A stretch of DNA of 50,569 nucleotides from UBA1563 sp041667115 (GCA_041667115.1 JBAYFO010000024.1:1-50569), one strand, 5' to 3'; shown: positions 34,310-43,685, numbered from the stretch's first letter. Numbers and translations are program-made. The notes: a model not told the origin generated them from the sequence alone.

Positions 34310-35989
34310 TTGCGATTATTTCAAAAAAAAATATTGACCGCGGATGAAAAAGTTGAAAAAAGGAAAAACATTCTTCTCCTTTCTTTAAGCGGAGTGCTCC
34401 TTGCTTTAGCTTTTCCACCGCTTCCATTTCATTATTTTATTTTTGTAGGATTGATTCCCTATTTTATTGTAATTGAAAAAAGAAATTCACTTGCGGAAAT
34501 AAACCGCGCCACATATTTTATGGCGTTTATTTTTTCGTTGTTTACCGTTTATTGGGTCGGAGGATTTACGGTTGGGAAAGATTATTACTTGATGATTTCA
34601 GGTTTTGTACTTCTTTTCTTTAATCCCCTCTTATTTCTTATTGCGTCGACCCTCTTTTATTTTGCACTAAAAGTTTTTTCAAGAAAAGTAGCGATGCTAC
34701 TCTTTCCATTTTTCTGGGTCTGTTATGAGTACTGTTACTCGCTTACGGATTTTCAATTTCCCTGGCTCACTCTTGGGAACTCACAATCAAAATTTTTACA
34801 CTTTATTCAACTTGCCGATGTAGTTGGTGTCTACGGACTCTCGCTAATCATTCTTTTCATCAATCTTTTTTTCTTTATCAGTTACCGCCATTATGTTAAA
34901 AAAAGCAACTACAAGGTACCATTAACCATCGCTTTGTTGCTGGTAATACTTCCTATTGTTTATGGCGTGATAAAAGAAAATTCATTTAAAGAAAATGAAA
35001 AAATAATCCGGGTTGGATTAATCCAACCGGACTTAGACCCGTATGAAAAATGGGCAGGTGGAAATTTAGATGAATTAACCGGAATGTATCTTTCACTTTC
35101 CCGTAAAGCAGTTGCAGAAAAAGCTACACTCATCATTTGGCCCGAAACGGCATTGCCCGTTTATCTTCTTTCCGGACAATACTATGAGACTTTAGATTCA
35201 ATTAGAAATTTTGTAGGGGCATCAAATGTTTCTTTGCTAACGGGGATGCCAAATTTTATTTCTTATTTGAAAAACGAAAAAAAACCGTCGGACGCCAAGT
35301 ATAGTCAAGCAGGAGATTTTTATTATACGAACTATAATGCGATTCTTCTCTTTAATCCTGATAGTGCAAGAATACAAACCTATGGTAAAATGAAACTTGT
35401 TCCATTCGGCGAACACACACCGTTTGCCGATCAGCTTCCTTTTCTTGGCGATTTGATAAAATGGGGTGTTGGTATTGGCGGTTGGAACATAGGGAAAGAT
35501 ACCACGAATTTCAAATTAGGAATTAGGAATTACGAATTAGGAGAAAACTCTTCAACCATCAACCATCAACCATCAGCCATTATCAACGCAGTTGTTTGTT
35601 ATGAATCAATATTTCCTGAACTGATTGCAGCTTTTGCTCAACGCGGTTCGGAAATGATAGCGGTAGTTACAAATGATAGCTGGTATGGGAACACAAGCGG
35701 TCCTTATCAACATAAAGAAATTTCTGTTTTACGTGCTGTAGAAAACAGGAGAAGTGTTGTTCGCGCCGCGAATGGTGGGATCAGCTGCATTATCAATCCG
35801 CTTGGTGTTACCATTGCCGAAACCAAAATGTACACTAAAGATATTTTAGTTGGCGATGTAAGTTTGAATAGCAAGAAAACTTTTTACACACTTCATCCTT
35901 TTCTTATTCCGGTTACAAGTAGTTTGATTTCATTATGGGTTTTCGGATTATTTATTTTATTCAAACTTAAAGCAAAATTCAAACACTGA
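34310..35989 (+). CDS. lnt: Apolipoprotein N-acyltransferase with an in-frame repeat insertion
   Basis: 559 residues from a TTG at 34310 with AAAGGG upstream. Membrane segments fill about 22-220; the nitrilase domain follows. The catalytic triad is E279 (IIWPETALP), K360 (GKMKLVPFGEHTPF) and C430 (VVCYESIFPE). It N-acylates lipoproteins at the inner membrane, and several lipoproteins are encoded in this window. Residues 401-425 (FKLGIRNYELG, then ENSSTINHQPSAI) are encoded by heptamer repeats and lie just before C430. They enlarge the loop between Lys360 and Cys430 relative to the roughly 50 residues of the Escherichia coli enzyme. The frame remains open, so the enzyme is probably active. Confidence 0.93.
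   Translation: MRLFQKKILTADEKVEKRKNILLLSLSGVLLALAFPPLPFHYFIFVGLIPYFIVIEKRNSLAEINRATYFMAFIFSLFTVYWVGGFTVGKDYYLMISGFVLLFFNPLLFLIASTLFYFALKVFSRKVAMLLFPFFWVCYEYCYSLTDFQFPWLTLGNSQSKFLHFIQLADVVGVYGLSLIILFINLFFFISYRHYVKKSNYKVPLTIALLLVILPIVYGVIKENSFKENEKIIRVGLIQPDLDPYEKWAGGNLDELTGMYLSLSRKAVAEKATLIIWPETALPVYLLSGQYYETLDSIRNFVGASNVSLLTGMPNFISYLKNEKKPSDAKYSQAGDFYYTNYNAILLFNPDSARIQTYGKMKLVPFGEHTPFADQLPFLGDLIKWGVGIGGWNIGKDTTNFKLGIRNYELGENSSTINHQPSAIINAVVCYESIFPELIAAFAQRGSEMIAVVTNDSWYGNTSGPYQHKEISVLRAVENRRSVVRAANGGISCIINPLGVTIAETKMYTKDILVGDVSLNSKKTFYTLHPFLIPVTSSLISLWVFGLFILFKLKAKFKH
35515..35587 (+). repeat. Heptamer-periodic array inside lnt
   Basis: Two blocks: ATTAGGA, ATTAGGA, ATTACGA, ATTAGGA at 35515-35542; then CAACCAT three times, CAGCCAT and TATCAAC at 35553-35587. 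The blocks are separated by ten bases. The encoded LGIRNYELG peptide is an artefact of the first repeat. Confidence 0.8.
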
Positions 35990-36083
35990 TCTATGGTTTC
36001 CTATAAAAATATAAAACACCCAGTTCTTTTAGTTTGTTCGTAAAAATGATTTATTAAAAAATTACATTCATGGAGAATAATTA

Positions 36084-37115
36084 ATGAAAAAATATATTGA
36101 TCTTAGAAGTGATACGGTAACAAAACCCTCCGCGGAAATGCGCAAAGTTATGTTTGAAGCTGAAGTTGGTGATGATGTTTACAAAGAAGACCCAACCGTT
36201 AATGAGCTACAACGATTTGCGGCTGAACTACTCGGTAAAGAAGCGGCTTTGTTTGTTTCATCAGGAGTAATGGGGAATCAGCTTTGTTTAAATGTTTTAA
36301 CAGATCCGGGGGATGAAGTTATTTGCGAAAAGAACGCACACATCTTCAATTATGAGTCCGGTTCGCCTTCGGCATTAAGCGGAATACAAATTTATCCGAT
36401 TGAAGGAAAACTTGGAGTTTTCACTCCGGAACAAGCTGAGGAAGCGATACGTCCCGTGAGCGCTTATTATATGCCCCGGACGAAAGTTATTGAAGTTGAA
36501 AACACACACAATCGTGCAAGCGGGGCAATTCATCCGATTGAAAATATTATTGCGCTTAAAAATGTAGCAAAGAAACACAATCTCTTCTTTCATCTTGATG
36601 GTGCAAGAATTTGGAACGCTTCCGCTGCAACGGGAATTTCTGTTGCAGAATATGCATCGCATTTTGATACTATCTCGTGTTGTTTATCGAAAGGTTTGGG
36701 TGCCCCGGTTGGTTCTCTGATTGCCGGTTCAAAAGAATTTATCGAAAAAGCATTTCGTGTGCGTAAAGCCTGGGGTGGGGGAATGCGTCAATCAGGTTTT
36801 CTTGCTGCGGCTGGATTATTCGCATTGAGAAATAATAGGGAACGATTAAAAGAAGATCACGAAAAAGCGCAGATCCTTGCAAAAGCAATTAACGCAAATC
36901 CAAAATTAAAAGTGAATATGGAAGCGGTACAAACCAACATCATTATCTTTGAACCGCTGACGATGACTGTTGAAGAAGCTCAAATAAAATGTAAAGAAAA
37001 AGGTTTACTCCTTTCTATCGGAACGGCAACTTCTTTGCGGGCGGTAACTCATCTTGACGTTAGTTTTGAGGAAATAGAAAAAGCTAAGCAAGTTTTAGAT
37101 GAAGTTTTTAGTTAA
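36084..37115 (+). CDS. ltaE: Low-specificity L-threonine aldolase
   Basis: 343 residues. It opens with the family's IDLRSDTVTKPSAEM, has ENTHNRASG at about 140-147, FHLDGARIWNA, and the PLP lysine K203 in CLSKGLGAPVGS. It splits threonine or allo-threonine into glycine and acetaldehyde. TGGAGA precedes the ATG. It stands alone between lnt and a thioesterase gene. Confidence 0.93.
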   Translation: MKKYIDLRSDTVTKPSAEMRKVMFEAEVGDDVYKEDPTVNELQRFAAELLGKEAALFVSSGVMGNQLCLNVLTDPGDEVICEKNAHIFNYESGSPSALSGIQIYPIEGKLGVFTPEQAEEAIRPVSAYYMPRTKVIEVENTHNRASGAIHPIENIIALKNVAKKHNLFFHLDGARIWNASAATGISVAEYASHFDTISCCLSKGLGAPVGSLIAGSKEFIEKAFRVRKAWGGGMRQSGFLAAAGLFALRNNRERLKEDHEKAQILAKAINANPKLKVNMEAVQTNIIIFEPLTMTVEEAQIKCKEKGLLLSIGTATSLRAVTHLDVSFEEIEKAKQVLDEVFS

Positions 37116-37231
37116 GTAGTTTTTGTTGTTAGCGTTTCGGTTTTTTTTGACATCTCTGAAAGAAGAATTGTTTTTCTTTGTAATTTGCTTTCGGACTTTT
37201 GTTAATTTATTATGAAAGATGATTTTCAAGA

Positions 37232-37687
37232 ATGGATAGTAAAAATTATAAACACCGCACTTCGGTTACCGTGCGCTTTCATGAGGTTGACATGCTCGGC
37301 GTCTGCAATAATGCGGTTTATCTAAACTATTTTGAATACGCCCGTTTGCAGTACATCAAAGATTTAGGCTTGCTTCCCGAAGCTGGAATTTTTACCGACG
37401 GCGATGTTTATTTTATGGTGAGGAACGAAATCAACTATAAGTCTCATGGATTTTATGATGAAAAACTTGTTATTTATAGCCGCATCTCGTTCATTAAAAA
37501 TTCTTCATACGGCTTCGAACATATCATAATTAAAGATAGAACAGGTGAATTGGTTGCTGACGGCGGCGGTGTTTTTGTTCACGTTGATGCCAAAACAAAA
37601 AAGCCGATCCCGATCAAACAAAAAATGATAGATGTTGTAAAAAACTATGAACCGGATGTTAAAATTTTGAGAGAGCAACAACCATAA
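37232..37687 (+). CDS. Hotdog-fold acyl-CoA thioesterase (4HBT family)
   Basis: 151 residues. The N-terminal HEVDMLGVCNNAVYLNYFEYAR segment matches the 4HBT motif with the catalytic Asp and the N-x-x-Y-L signature. The single hotdog domain is the YbgC/FadM-like size. Substrate not determinable. The ribosome binding site is weak, and an out-of-frame ATG lies 20 bases upstream. Confidence 0.87.
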   Translation: MDSKNYKHRTSVTVRFHEVDMLGVCNNAVYLNYFEYARLQYIKDLGLLPEAGIFTDGDVYFMVRNEINYKSHGFYDEKLVIYSRISFIKNSSYGFEHIIIKDRTGELVADGGGVFVHVDAKTKKPIPIKQKMIDVVKNYEPDVKILREQQP

Positions 37688-37740
37688 TTTTATTATAAAT
37701 TAATGAAGTTCTTCAATAAATAATTTCAAAGGGGAACCAT

Positions 37741-38457
37741 ATGGCAGCAAAAAAAATAAGACAAATTGTTTTTGATATTGAAACCAGTGGCTGTAAACTT
37801 ACCGAATTATCCGAAAGCCAGCAAGAATATCTACTCCGAGAGGCGTTGAAAGAAACCGATGAAACACTCCGCCAGCAAAAAATTGACGACGCTGAAAGAT
37901 TTTTAAGTCTCTATCCATTCACGGCAAAAGTAGTTGCTATCGGAATGTTTGATGTGCAGAATGAAAAATCTTTTGTCTATTACGAATCTGCTAATGGTGA
38001 AGAGACGGAAGAAGAATGGCATTCAGAAGATGGGAAGATTGTTTATAAAGGCTTCAATGAAAACGTAATGCTGGAAAGATTCTGGCACGTAATGGAAAAA
38101 ACGGATCAGGTGATAACGTTTAACGGTAGAAATTTTGATATTCCTTTTTTGATGATGCGTTCGGCAATGTTGAAAGTGAAGCCGTCAAAAAATTTTATGG
38201 GTTACCGGTTCGATACCAAACTGCATGTGGATCTGCTTGAGCAATTTACTTTTTATAGCGCTACGCGAAAGTTTAATCTCGATTTTTATTGTCACGCGTT
38301 TGGTGTGCAGACTCCCAAATCACACGAAATTTCGGGAATGGAAGTACAAAATTTATATCAAGCCGGAAGAATCAAAGATATTGCGGTATACTGCGGAAGA
38401 GATATTGTAGCCACACATAAGTTGTTTAAAATTTGGGAAGAGTATCTAAAGGTTTAA
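37741..38457 (+). CDS. DEDDy 3'-5' exonuclease (PolB-exonuclease-like)
   Basis: 238 residues. Exo I D12-I-E14, Exo II N-x-x-x-F-D133, and Exo III Y217-x3-D221 are all present, giving a DEDDy active site related to the proofreading domain of family B polymerases. The MAAKKIRQIVFDIET start is preceded by AAGGGGA. There is no polymerase domain. The nucleic-acid substrate is unknown; roles in repair are inferred. Confidence 0.9.
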   Translation: MAAKKIRQIVFDIETSGCKLTELSESQQEYLLREALKETDETLRQQKIDDAERFLSLYPFTAKVVAIGMFDVQNEKSFVYYESANGEETEEEWHSEDGKIVYKGFNENVMLERFWHVMEKTDQVITFNGRNFDIPFLMMRSAMLKVKPSKNFMGYRFDTKLHVDLLEQFTFYSATRKFNLDFYCHAFGVQTPKSHEISGMEVQNLYQAGRIKDIAVYCGRDIVATHKLFKIWEEYLKV

Positions 38458-38468
38458 TTCAAAAAAAC

Positions 38469-38493
38469 GCCGGCGCGAAGCCGGCATTCTTTT
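38469..38493. terminator. Terminator between convergent genes
   Basis: Stem GCCGGC, loop GCGAA, stem GCCGGC. It is preceded by seven A and followed by ATTCTTTT, so it could stop transcripts from both the exonuclease gene and, less clearly, the minus-strand gene. Confidence 0.75.
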
Positions 38494-38496
38494 GTT

Positions 38497-38528
38497 CATT
38501 ATTTCACTATTGCACTATTTCTGATCCT
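38497..38528 (+). repeat. Short octamer-periodic array
   Basis: Units CATTATTT, CACTATTG, CACTATTT, CTGATCCT in phase with period eight, running over the stop codon of the minus-strand gene. Only three units are clearly alike. Confidence 0.35.
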
Positions 38529-39117
38529 CATCTTCGATAACAATCTTCTTCACTTTCTTTTTCAATCCTTTTGAAGAAGGGTCAACTTTTTCAGTGTCGC
38601 TTTTGTGTTCTTCCAAATACTTATCCGCATCTTTTCCTTCAAACATTTCAATTTTTTCAGTCCCGTTTTCTTTTGTGGTAACCGTTACGGTTTTATTCCC
38701 ATCTTTGTTTTGAATGACAATTTTTTTGTGGATTTTGTTTGGAGCTAAAGAATCCATCATGTCTGAAAGATCAATTCTGATGTCGTTGTCCAAACCTCTG
38801 TCGTGAAAGATTTTTAACTTATGTATAGGAAGTGAAAGCTCATCTATATCGACATCGTTCCCCTCATCCCATGAAAAATCATCTTCCCCATCAATAACAA
38901 CAATTTTTTTAGCATGCTGTTTTGACTTTAGCATTTTTATCAAGGCATCAGCATCCTCGCCGGAAAATGTGGTGGTTCCTTTATCGGTTTTGATAACAAC
39001 GCTTTCGGCTTTTCCTTCAATTTTTTTTAGCTTATCCTTTAAGCCTTTCTCTTGAGCAAACATGCCGACTGAAATAGCAATACCGAGAATTATAGTAAAA
39101 AGAATTTGTTTTTTCAT
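38515..39117 (-). CDS. Secreted acidic protein of unknown function
   Basis: 200 residues. The signal peptide ends at MFAQ (about 21). The mature protein is rich in Asp, Glu and Lys. It contains repeated KKIVVIDGEDD- and KKIVIEDEDQK-like segments and a central KTVTVTTKENG region that suggests beta strands. No family recognised. AGGA precedes the ATG. A GGAACTT-16-TCTAA pair upstream (39141-39168) resembles an extracytoplasmic-stress promoter. The C-terminus ends in a short octamer array. Confidence 0.7.
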   Translation of the reverse strand: MKKQILFTIILGIAISVGMFAQEKGLKDKLKKIEGKAESVVIKTDKGTTTFSGEDADALIKMLKSKQHAKKIVVIDGEDDFSWDEGNDVDIDELSLPIHKLKIFHDRGLDNDIRIDLSDMMDSLAPNKIHKKIVIQNKDGNKTVTVTTKENGTEKIEMFEGKDADKYLEEHKSDTEKVDPSSKGLKKKVKKIVIEDEDQK

Positions 39118-39140
39118 CTTCCTGTCCTTTCTTTTAGAGT

Positions 39141-39168
39141 TTAGATGGATGAAAAGGATAAAAGTTCC
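39141..39168 (-). promoter_or_regulatory. Predicted sigma-E-like promoter for the acidic secreted protein
   Basis: GGAACTT (39168-39162), 16 bases, TCTAA (39145-39141) on the minus strand. Transcription would start near 39135 and leave an 18-base leader that holds the AGGA box. The -35 differs from the TGTAAC of the local ECF pair, so a different sigma factor is likely. Confidence 0.45.
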
Positions 39169-39249
39169 ATTTGATCTCCCCTAATTCTTTATTCAAACTT
39201 AAATTAAATCCTTATATTTAAACAGAAAAAATTAACATTCGAAGAGAAA

Positions 39250-41472
39250 ATGATAGAACCGGAAATAAATTTAGCTTTGGCTTTGGAACATGGATTAAAT
39301 GAAGAGGAATTTGCAAAAATTTGCCTGATTCTCGGACGCACTCCCAATTTCACAGAACTGGGAATTTTCAGTGTAATGTGGAGTGAACATTGCAGCTATA
39401 AAAATTCGATTGCACTTTTAAAAACTCTTCCGAGAAGCGGTGGTAAACTGCTCGTCGGCGCCGGTGAAGAAAATGCCGGTTTAGTTGATATTGGAGATGG
39501 TTTGGCGGTTGCATTTAAAATCGAAAGCCATAATCATCCTTCAGCAGTTGAACCATACCAGGGTGCGGCAACCGGAGTAGGCGGAATTATGCGTGATATT
39601 TTTACGATGGGCGCTAGACCGATTGCATCGCTAAATTCACTCCGCTTTGGTTCGTTGAAAGATGCAAGAACCCGCTATTTGTTTGACGGTGTTGTGAAAG
39701 GAATCGGTGATTACGGAAATAGCTTCGGGGTGCCGACGGTTGCAGGCGAAGTTTATTTTGATGAATGTTATCAAGGCAATCCCCTCATTAACGCGATGGC
39801 AGTCGGGATTGTTAAAATTGGACAGACGGCTTCGGCAACTGCTGAAGGCGAGGGAAACCCGGTGATGATTGTCGGTTCTTCAACGGGGAGAGATGGAATT
39901 CACGGAGCGACTTTTGCTTCCGTAGAAATTTCTGAAGAATCCGAAGCTAAAAGAACTTCCGTTCAAGTAGGCGATCCGTTTACCGAAAAACTTTTACTTG
40001 AAGCTTCGTTAGAAATTATTAAAGAAGATTTGATTGTCGGTATCCAGGATATGGGCGCTGCGGGAATTTCCTGTTCAACTTCGGAAATGAGCGCCAAAGG
40101 AAAATCGGGAATGAAAATTGATCTTTCAAAAGTTCCGCTTCGGGAACATGGGATGTCGGCTTATGAAATTATGCTCTCCGAGAGCCAGGAACGAATGCTT
40201 GTGGTGGCTAAAAAAGGATGTGAAAAACGAGTAAAAGAAATTTTTGAAAAATGGGATTTGCACTGCGAAACCATCGGTGTAGTTACTAGCGATGGCAAAT
40301 TGGATATCGAGTATTTCGGAGAGAAAAAAGGAGAATTACCTGCTTTTGAATTAGTCCTAGGCGGTGGCGCACCGGTTTATTATCGTGAGACTAAAGAACC
40401 TGCGTATTTAGCTGAGACGAGAAATTATCCTTTAAATAAAATTCCTCAACCTGGAAATATTTCGGAAACATTCTTAAAAGTTTTTTCATCGCCCAATATT
40501 GTTTCTAAAAAATGGGTATATGAACAGTATGATTCAATGGTGCGAACCAATACGGTAGTTGGTCCCGGCTGTGATGCTGCGGTAGTGCGAATAAAAGGAA
40601 CCAACAAAGCTTTGGCTGTTAAAACAGATTGCAACGGAAGATATGTTTATCTCAATCCAAAGGAAGGAACAAAGATTGCCGTGGCAGAATCTGCTCGAAA
40701 CGTTGTTTGCAGCGGAGGAATTCCTTTGGCAATTACGAATCGTCTGAATTTTGGAAATCCATATAAACCGGAAATCTATTGGCAGTTCAGCAAAGCAATT
40801 GAAGGAATGGGGGAAGCCTGCCGGTATTTTGATACACCGGTAACCGGTGGTAACGTCAGTTTTTATAATGAATCTCCCGACACCTCGGTTTATCCAACCC
40901 CGGTTATCGGAATGGTTGGGTTAATTGATGACTGCAATAATATAATGACTTCATATTTTAAAAATGAAGGAGATCTCATCTACATTCTCGGTGAGGACTT
41001 TGAAGAAATCGGAGGGAGTGAATATCTCAAAGTAATTCACGGAATTGTTGCCGGTGAAGTACCTCAAATTGATTTGGCAAAAGAAAAACAGTTGCAGGAA
41101 ATCGTGCTTGGATTAATACAGCAAAAGTTAATCAATTCTGCACATGATGTCTCGGACGGAGGCGTTATTACTGCGCTTGCTGAATGCTGCCTGATGAACG
41201 AAGAGAAACAAATCGGCGCAGAGATTTCACTTGATGTTGCTACACGTGAAGACTTATCATTCTTTTCGGAATCGCAAGCACGTATTATAGTTTCTGTTCC
41301 GCTGGAAAAGAAAGATGTCTTTGATGCCTACTTATCTAAGAAATTATTCCCGGTTTCGCAAATAGGGATAGTGGGAGGGAAATCGTTTCATATAAATGGT
41401 CACAAAATAAATCTTCAATTACTATCGAATATTTATTTTAATACACTTAGCAAATTGATGGATCAACATTGA
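39250..41472 (+). CDS. purL: Phosphoribosylformylglycinamidine synthase, PurL subunit
   Basis: 740 residues, the small PurL type that needs separate PurQ and PurS. It has the family's SVMWSEHCSYKNS motif, FKIESHNHPSAVEPYQGAAT at about 90-110, GGIMRDIFTMGARPIA, and a second AIRS-like half with SAHDVSDGGV. It converts FGAR to FGAM in purine synthesis. GAAGAGA precedes the ATG. No other purine gene is in the window. It is followed by a YihY-family gene after 16 bases. Confidence 0.96.
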   Translation: MIEPEINLALALEHGLNEEEFAKICLILGRTPNFTELGIFSVMWSEHCSYKNSIALLKTLPRSGGKLLVGAGEENAGLVDIGDGLAVAFKIESHNHPSAVEPYQGAATGVGGIMRDIFTMGARPIASLNSLRFGSLKDARTRYLFDGVVKGIGDYGNSFGVPTVAGEVYFDECYQGNPLINAMAVGIVKIGQTASATAEGEGNPVMIVGSSTGRDGIHGATFASVEISEESEAKRTSVQVGDPFTEKLLLEASLEIIKEDLIVGIQDMGAAGISCSTSEMSAKGKSGMKIDLSKVPLREHGMSAYEIMLSESQERMLVVAKKGCEKRVKEIFEKWDLHCETIGVVTSDGKLDIEYFGEKKGELPAFELVLGGGAPVYYRETKEPAYLAETRNYPLNKIPQPGNISETFLKVFSSPNIVSKKWVYEQYDSMVRTNTVVGPGCDAAVVRIKGTNKALAVKTDCNGRYVYLNPKEGTKIAVAESARNVVCSGGIPLAITNRLNFGNPYKPEIYWQFSKAIEGMGEACRYFDTPVTGGNVSFYNESPDTSVYPTPVIGMVGLIDDCNNIMTSYFKNEGDLIYILGEDFEEIGGSEYLKVIHGIVAGEVPQIDLAKEKQLQEIVLGLIQQKLINSAHDVSDGGVITALAECCLMNEEKQIGAEISLDVATREDLSFFSESQARIIVSVPLEKKDVFDAYLSKKLFPVSQIGIVGGKSFHINGHKINLQLLSNIYFNTLSKLMDQH

Positions 41473-41488
41473 GTAAGAAAAAACGGTA

Positions 41489-42430
41489 ATGTTAGGATAT
41501 TTAAAAAAATTCTCTTTGCTTTATAAAATCTCTCCGGATTTTAAAAAAATTATTGATACTCCCAAATACTATGTGGTTGGGCTATACAACAATACTGATC
41601 AGCATCACTTATTCCTTTTTGCCGGTGGGCTTGCATTTTCACTTTTCGTTTGCATCATTCCTTTTAACCTTATTCTTTTTTGGATCCTCGGATATTTTTT
41701 AGAGTCTTCTGCAGTTGAAATGCAAATAAATCATTTGATCGATACCATTATCCCGTATGCAGTTTATGCCGATTTTGCAAAAAATATTTTATTCAAGAGA
41801 ATTAATGAAGTAATCGAATATCGTAATATTGCCGGATTCATTGGAATTGTTGGATTATTCTTTGCCGCCAGCGGATTTTTAAGCAGTATCAGAACCGTTC
41901 TGAACAAAATATTTGGTGCCCCGGAAGAAATAAATTTTCTCCTCGGTTATTTACGTGATTTTATAACGATCATTATTGTCGTTTTTGTTTTTCTTGTAGC
42001 CACAATTTTTCTACCATTAATTGATATCCTGCGCCAGGCTTCGCAACAATACAGTGTCTTTGAATTTCTTCAATATGGAATTTTTCAAAAACTTTTCACA
42101 TCGCTGCTATCCATTGTTTTGATCTTTTCTCTTTTCTCATGGCTTTATAAATTTGTTCCTACAATAAAAATATCGAAAAGGGGAGTAAGGTTTGGAGCGA
42201 TGTGGGCTGCGTTGTTGTGGGAAGTCGCAAAACAAATTTTTGGATTTTATATCTATAATTTTGCCACGTTGGGAAAAATTTACGGAACCTATGCTCTGGC
42301 TGTTGTAGTTGCATTTTGGATTTATTATTCGGCAGTCGTCTTCATTATCGGTGCAGAAATGGGCAAACTATTCAATGATAGAAAGAAACCGCCAAGAACA
42401 TCCTCACAATTCTCTATGTTTTCAAAATAA
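41489..42430 (+). CDS. YihY/BrkB-family membrane protein
   Basis: 313 residues with six hydrophobic segments. Family signature: GGLAFSLFVCIIPFNLI near residue 51, F-I-G-I-V-G-L-F-F-A-A-S-G in the middle, and GKIYGTYALAVVVAFWIYYS near 260. Once called RNase BN, the family is now regarded as membrane proteins of unknown function. It ends 16 bases from the convergent outer-membrane gene. Confidence 0.9.
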   Translation: MLGYLKKFSLLYKISPDFKKIIDTPKYYVVGLYNNTDQHHLFLFAGGLAFSLFVCIIPFNLILFWILGYFLESSAVEMQINHLIDTIIPYAVYADFAKNILFKRINEVIEYRNIAGFIGIVGLFFAASGFLSSIRTVLNKIFGAPEEINFLLGYLRDFITIIIVVFVFLVATIFLPLIDILRQASQQYSVFEFLQYGIFQKLFTSLLSIVLIFSLFSWLYKFVPTIKISKRGVRFGAMWAALLWEVAKQIFGFYIYNFATLGKIYGTYALAVVVAFWIYYSAVVFIIGAEMGKLFNDRKKPPRTSSQFSMFSK

Positions 42431-42446
42431 CTAAACAAAATTATTG

Positions 42447-43592
42447 TTAGAAGAGATTGTAATTCAATCCTATCGAAGTTCCTAAAATTTTCGGGTCGGA
42501 TCCTTGTTTTGTTAGATTTGAATTGATCGTGAGATAAATATTGTTCTCGATATAATACCAAAATGCGGTATCTATAATATGAACGGGTTCAGCTACTAAT
42601 CCCGGCTGTTTTACAAAATCGAATTTATAACTGGAAACAAAATTAATTCGGTTACTTAGTTCATAAATGAAATCTAAATTAGCGCGAACCGTATATTTTT
42701 TAAGATATAAACTGTCGAGTGGAGAAAAAACGTCGATCTTAAAATTGATTTGAGTGTCCCAACTAATAGGGAAAGAATACCTGCCGCTTAAATTTGCGTT
42801 TGGCGAACCAACGGGAGAACGGTCTTTTGTAGAAGTCGGGATTAAAATACCTGCAGAAGTTACCCAGCCGTAATACCGGTCATTTACTTTTTCGTTGATG
42901 TTAAATAATACTTGCCGGATTCTTTGAAACCCGATTGATCCTACACCTCCAAATTCATCAATCATTCCGCTTTTTTGAATTTCCTTTTCTATATCGTCAA
43001 ACCAGAATGTTTCATACGTAGCTTGATATACTTCTTCATATTCGTTTTGCCGGTCAATAATATTCGCTATGGCAATCATGGTTTCTTTTGGAAGATTTCC
43101 TTTGATGACGTTATCATGCAGCAAATGCCCTTCAATACGTACAGCTTTTGCAAGTGCCGTGGCGTTAATATATCTACCATAACCAAATCCAACCGTAATA
43201 TCCGATGCGATTTGCTTGTATGTATTTTCATGCTGTATAACCAGTTGTGCGGATCCAAAAAAATCCTCGCTCTCCAAAAAATATTTTTGAAAACTCGCAT
43301 CGGCTTTAAGATTGTGGTTATATGATGAGAGGTTTTTCCCACCGGTTGCATCAAAATTTAAAAACCAGGCAAGGGGAAGGGAAGAGTAAAACGTATTATA
43401 CATCAAGTGTCCGCGAGCATCGTTTGCTGTTACATTTGATCCGTTCTGCGACCAGTTCCAATTTCCGTCAAAACGGAAGATTGTCGCTCTGCTAATAGGC
43501 ACCTGGTAATCAGTAACTTTAACCTTTTGGCTAAATGTTAAGCTGATCCCTCCTATTAAGAAAAGGATGAAAAATAGTATCGCCCTTTTCAT
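42447..43592 (-). CDS. Putative outer-membrane beta-barrel protein
   Basis: 381 residues. The signal peptide ends at about residue 21 (SLTFSQ). Alternating polar and aromatic strands run through the protein, with a C-terminal IGLNYNLF that ends in Phe, typical of barrels. A charged helical region at about 155-215 may be a loop or plug. No named family is recognised. The ATG at 43592 has CGGAG upstream. It is divergent from the Rrf2 gene; whether it belongs to that regulon is open. Confidence 0.7.
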   Translation of the reverse strand: MKRAILFFILFLIGGISLTFSQKVKVTDYQVPISRATIFRFDGNWNWSQNGSNVTANDARGHLMYNTFYSSLPLAWFLNFDATGGKNLSSYNHNLKADASFQKYFLESEDFFGSAQLVIQHENTYKQIASDITVGFGYGRYINATALAKAVRIEGHLLHDNVIKGNLPKETMIAIANIIDRQNEYEEVYQATYETFWFDDIEKEIQKSGMIDEFGGVGSIGFQRIRQVLFNINEKVNDRYYGWVTSAGILIPTSTKDRSPVGSPNANLSGRYSFPISWDTQINFKIDVFSPLDSLYLKKYTVRANLDFIYELSNRINFVSSYKFDFVKQPGLVAEPVHIIDTAFWYYIENNIYLTINSNLTKQGSDPKILGTSIGLNYNLF

Positions 43593-43655
43593 AGAAACTC
43601 CGATTGGTTTTTGAAAAAATTCTGAAGCAAAATAGAAAAATATTTTTAAATATTC

Positions 43656-43684
43656 TTGACTTATTGGAAAAAACTCCCTAACTT
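43656..43684 (+). promoter_or_regulatory. Predicted promoter of the rrf2 gene
   Basis: TTGACT (43656-43661), 17 bases, TAACTT (43679-43684), a good sigma-70-type match that also fits the TTG / TAnnTTT spacing of Bacteroidota promoters. The start site would fall within the palindrome at 43686-43707. Confidence 0.6.
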
Positions 43685-43685
43685 T

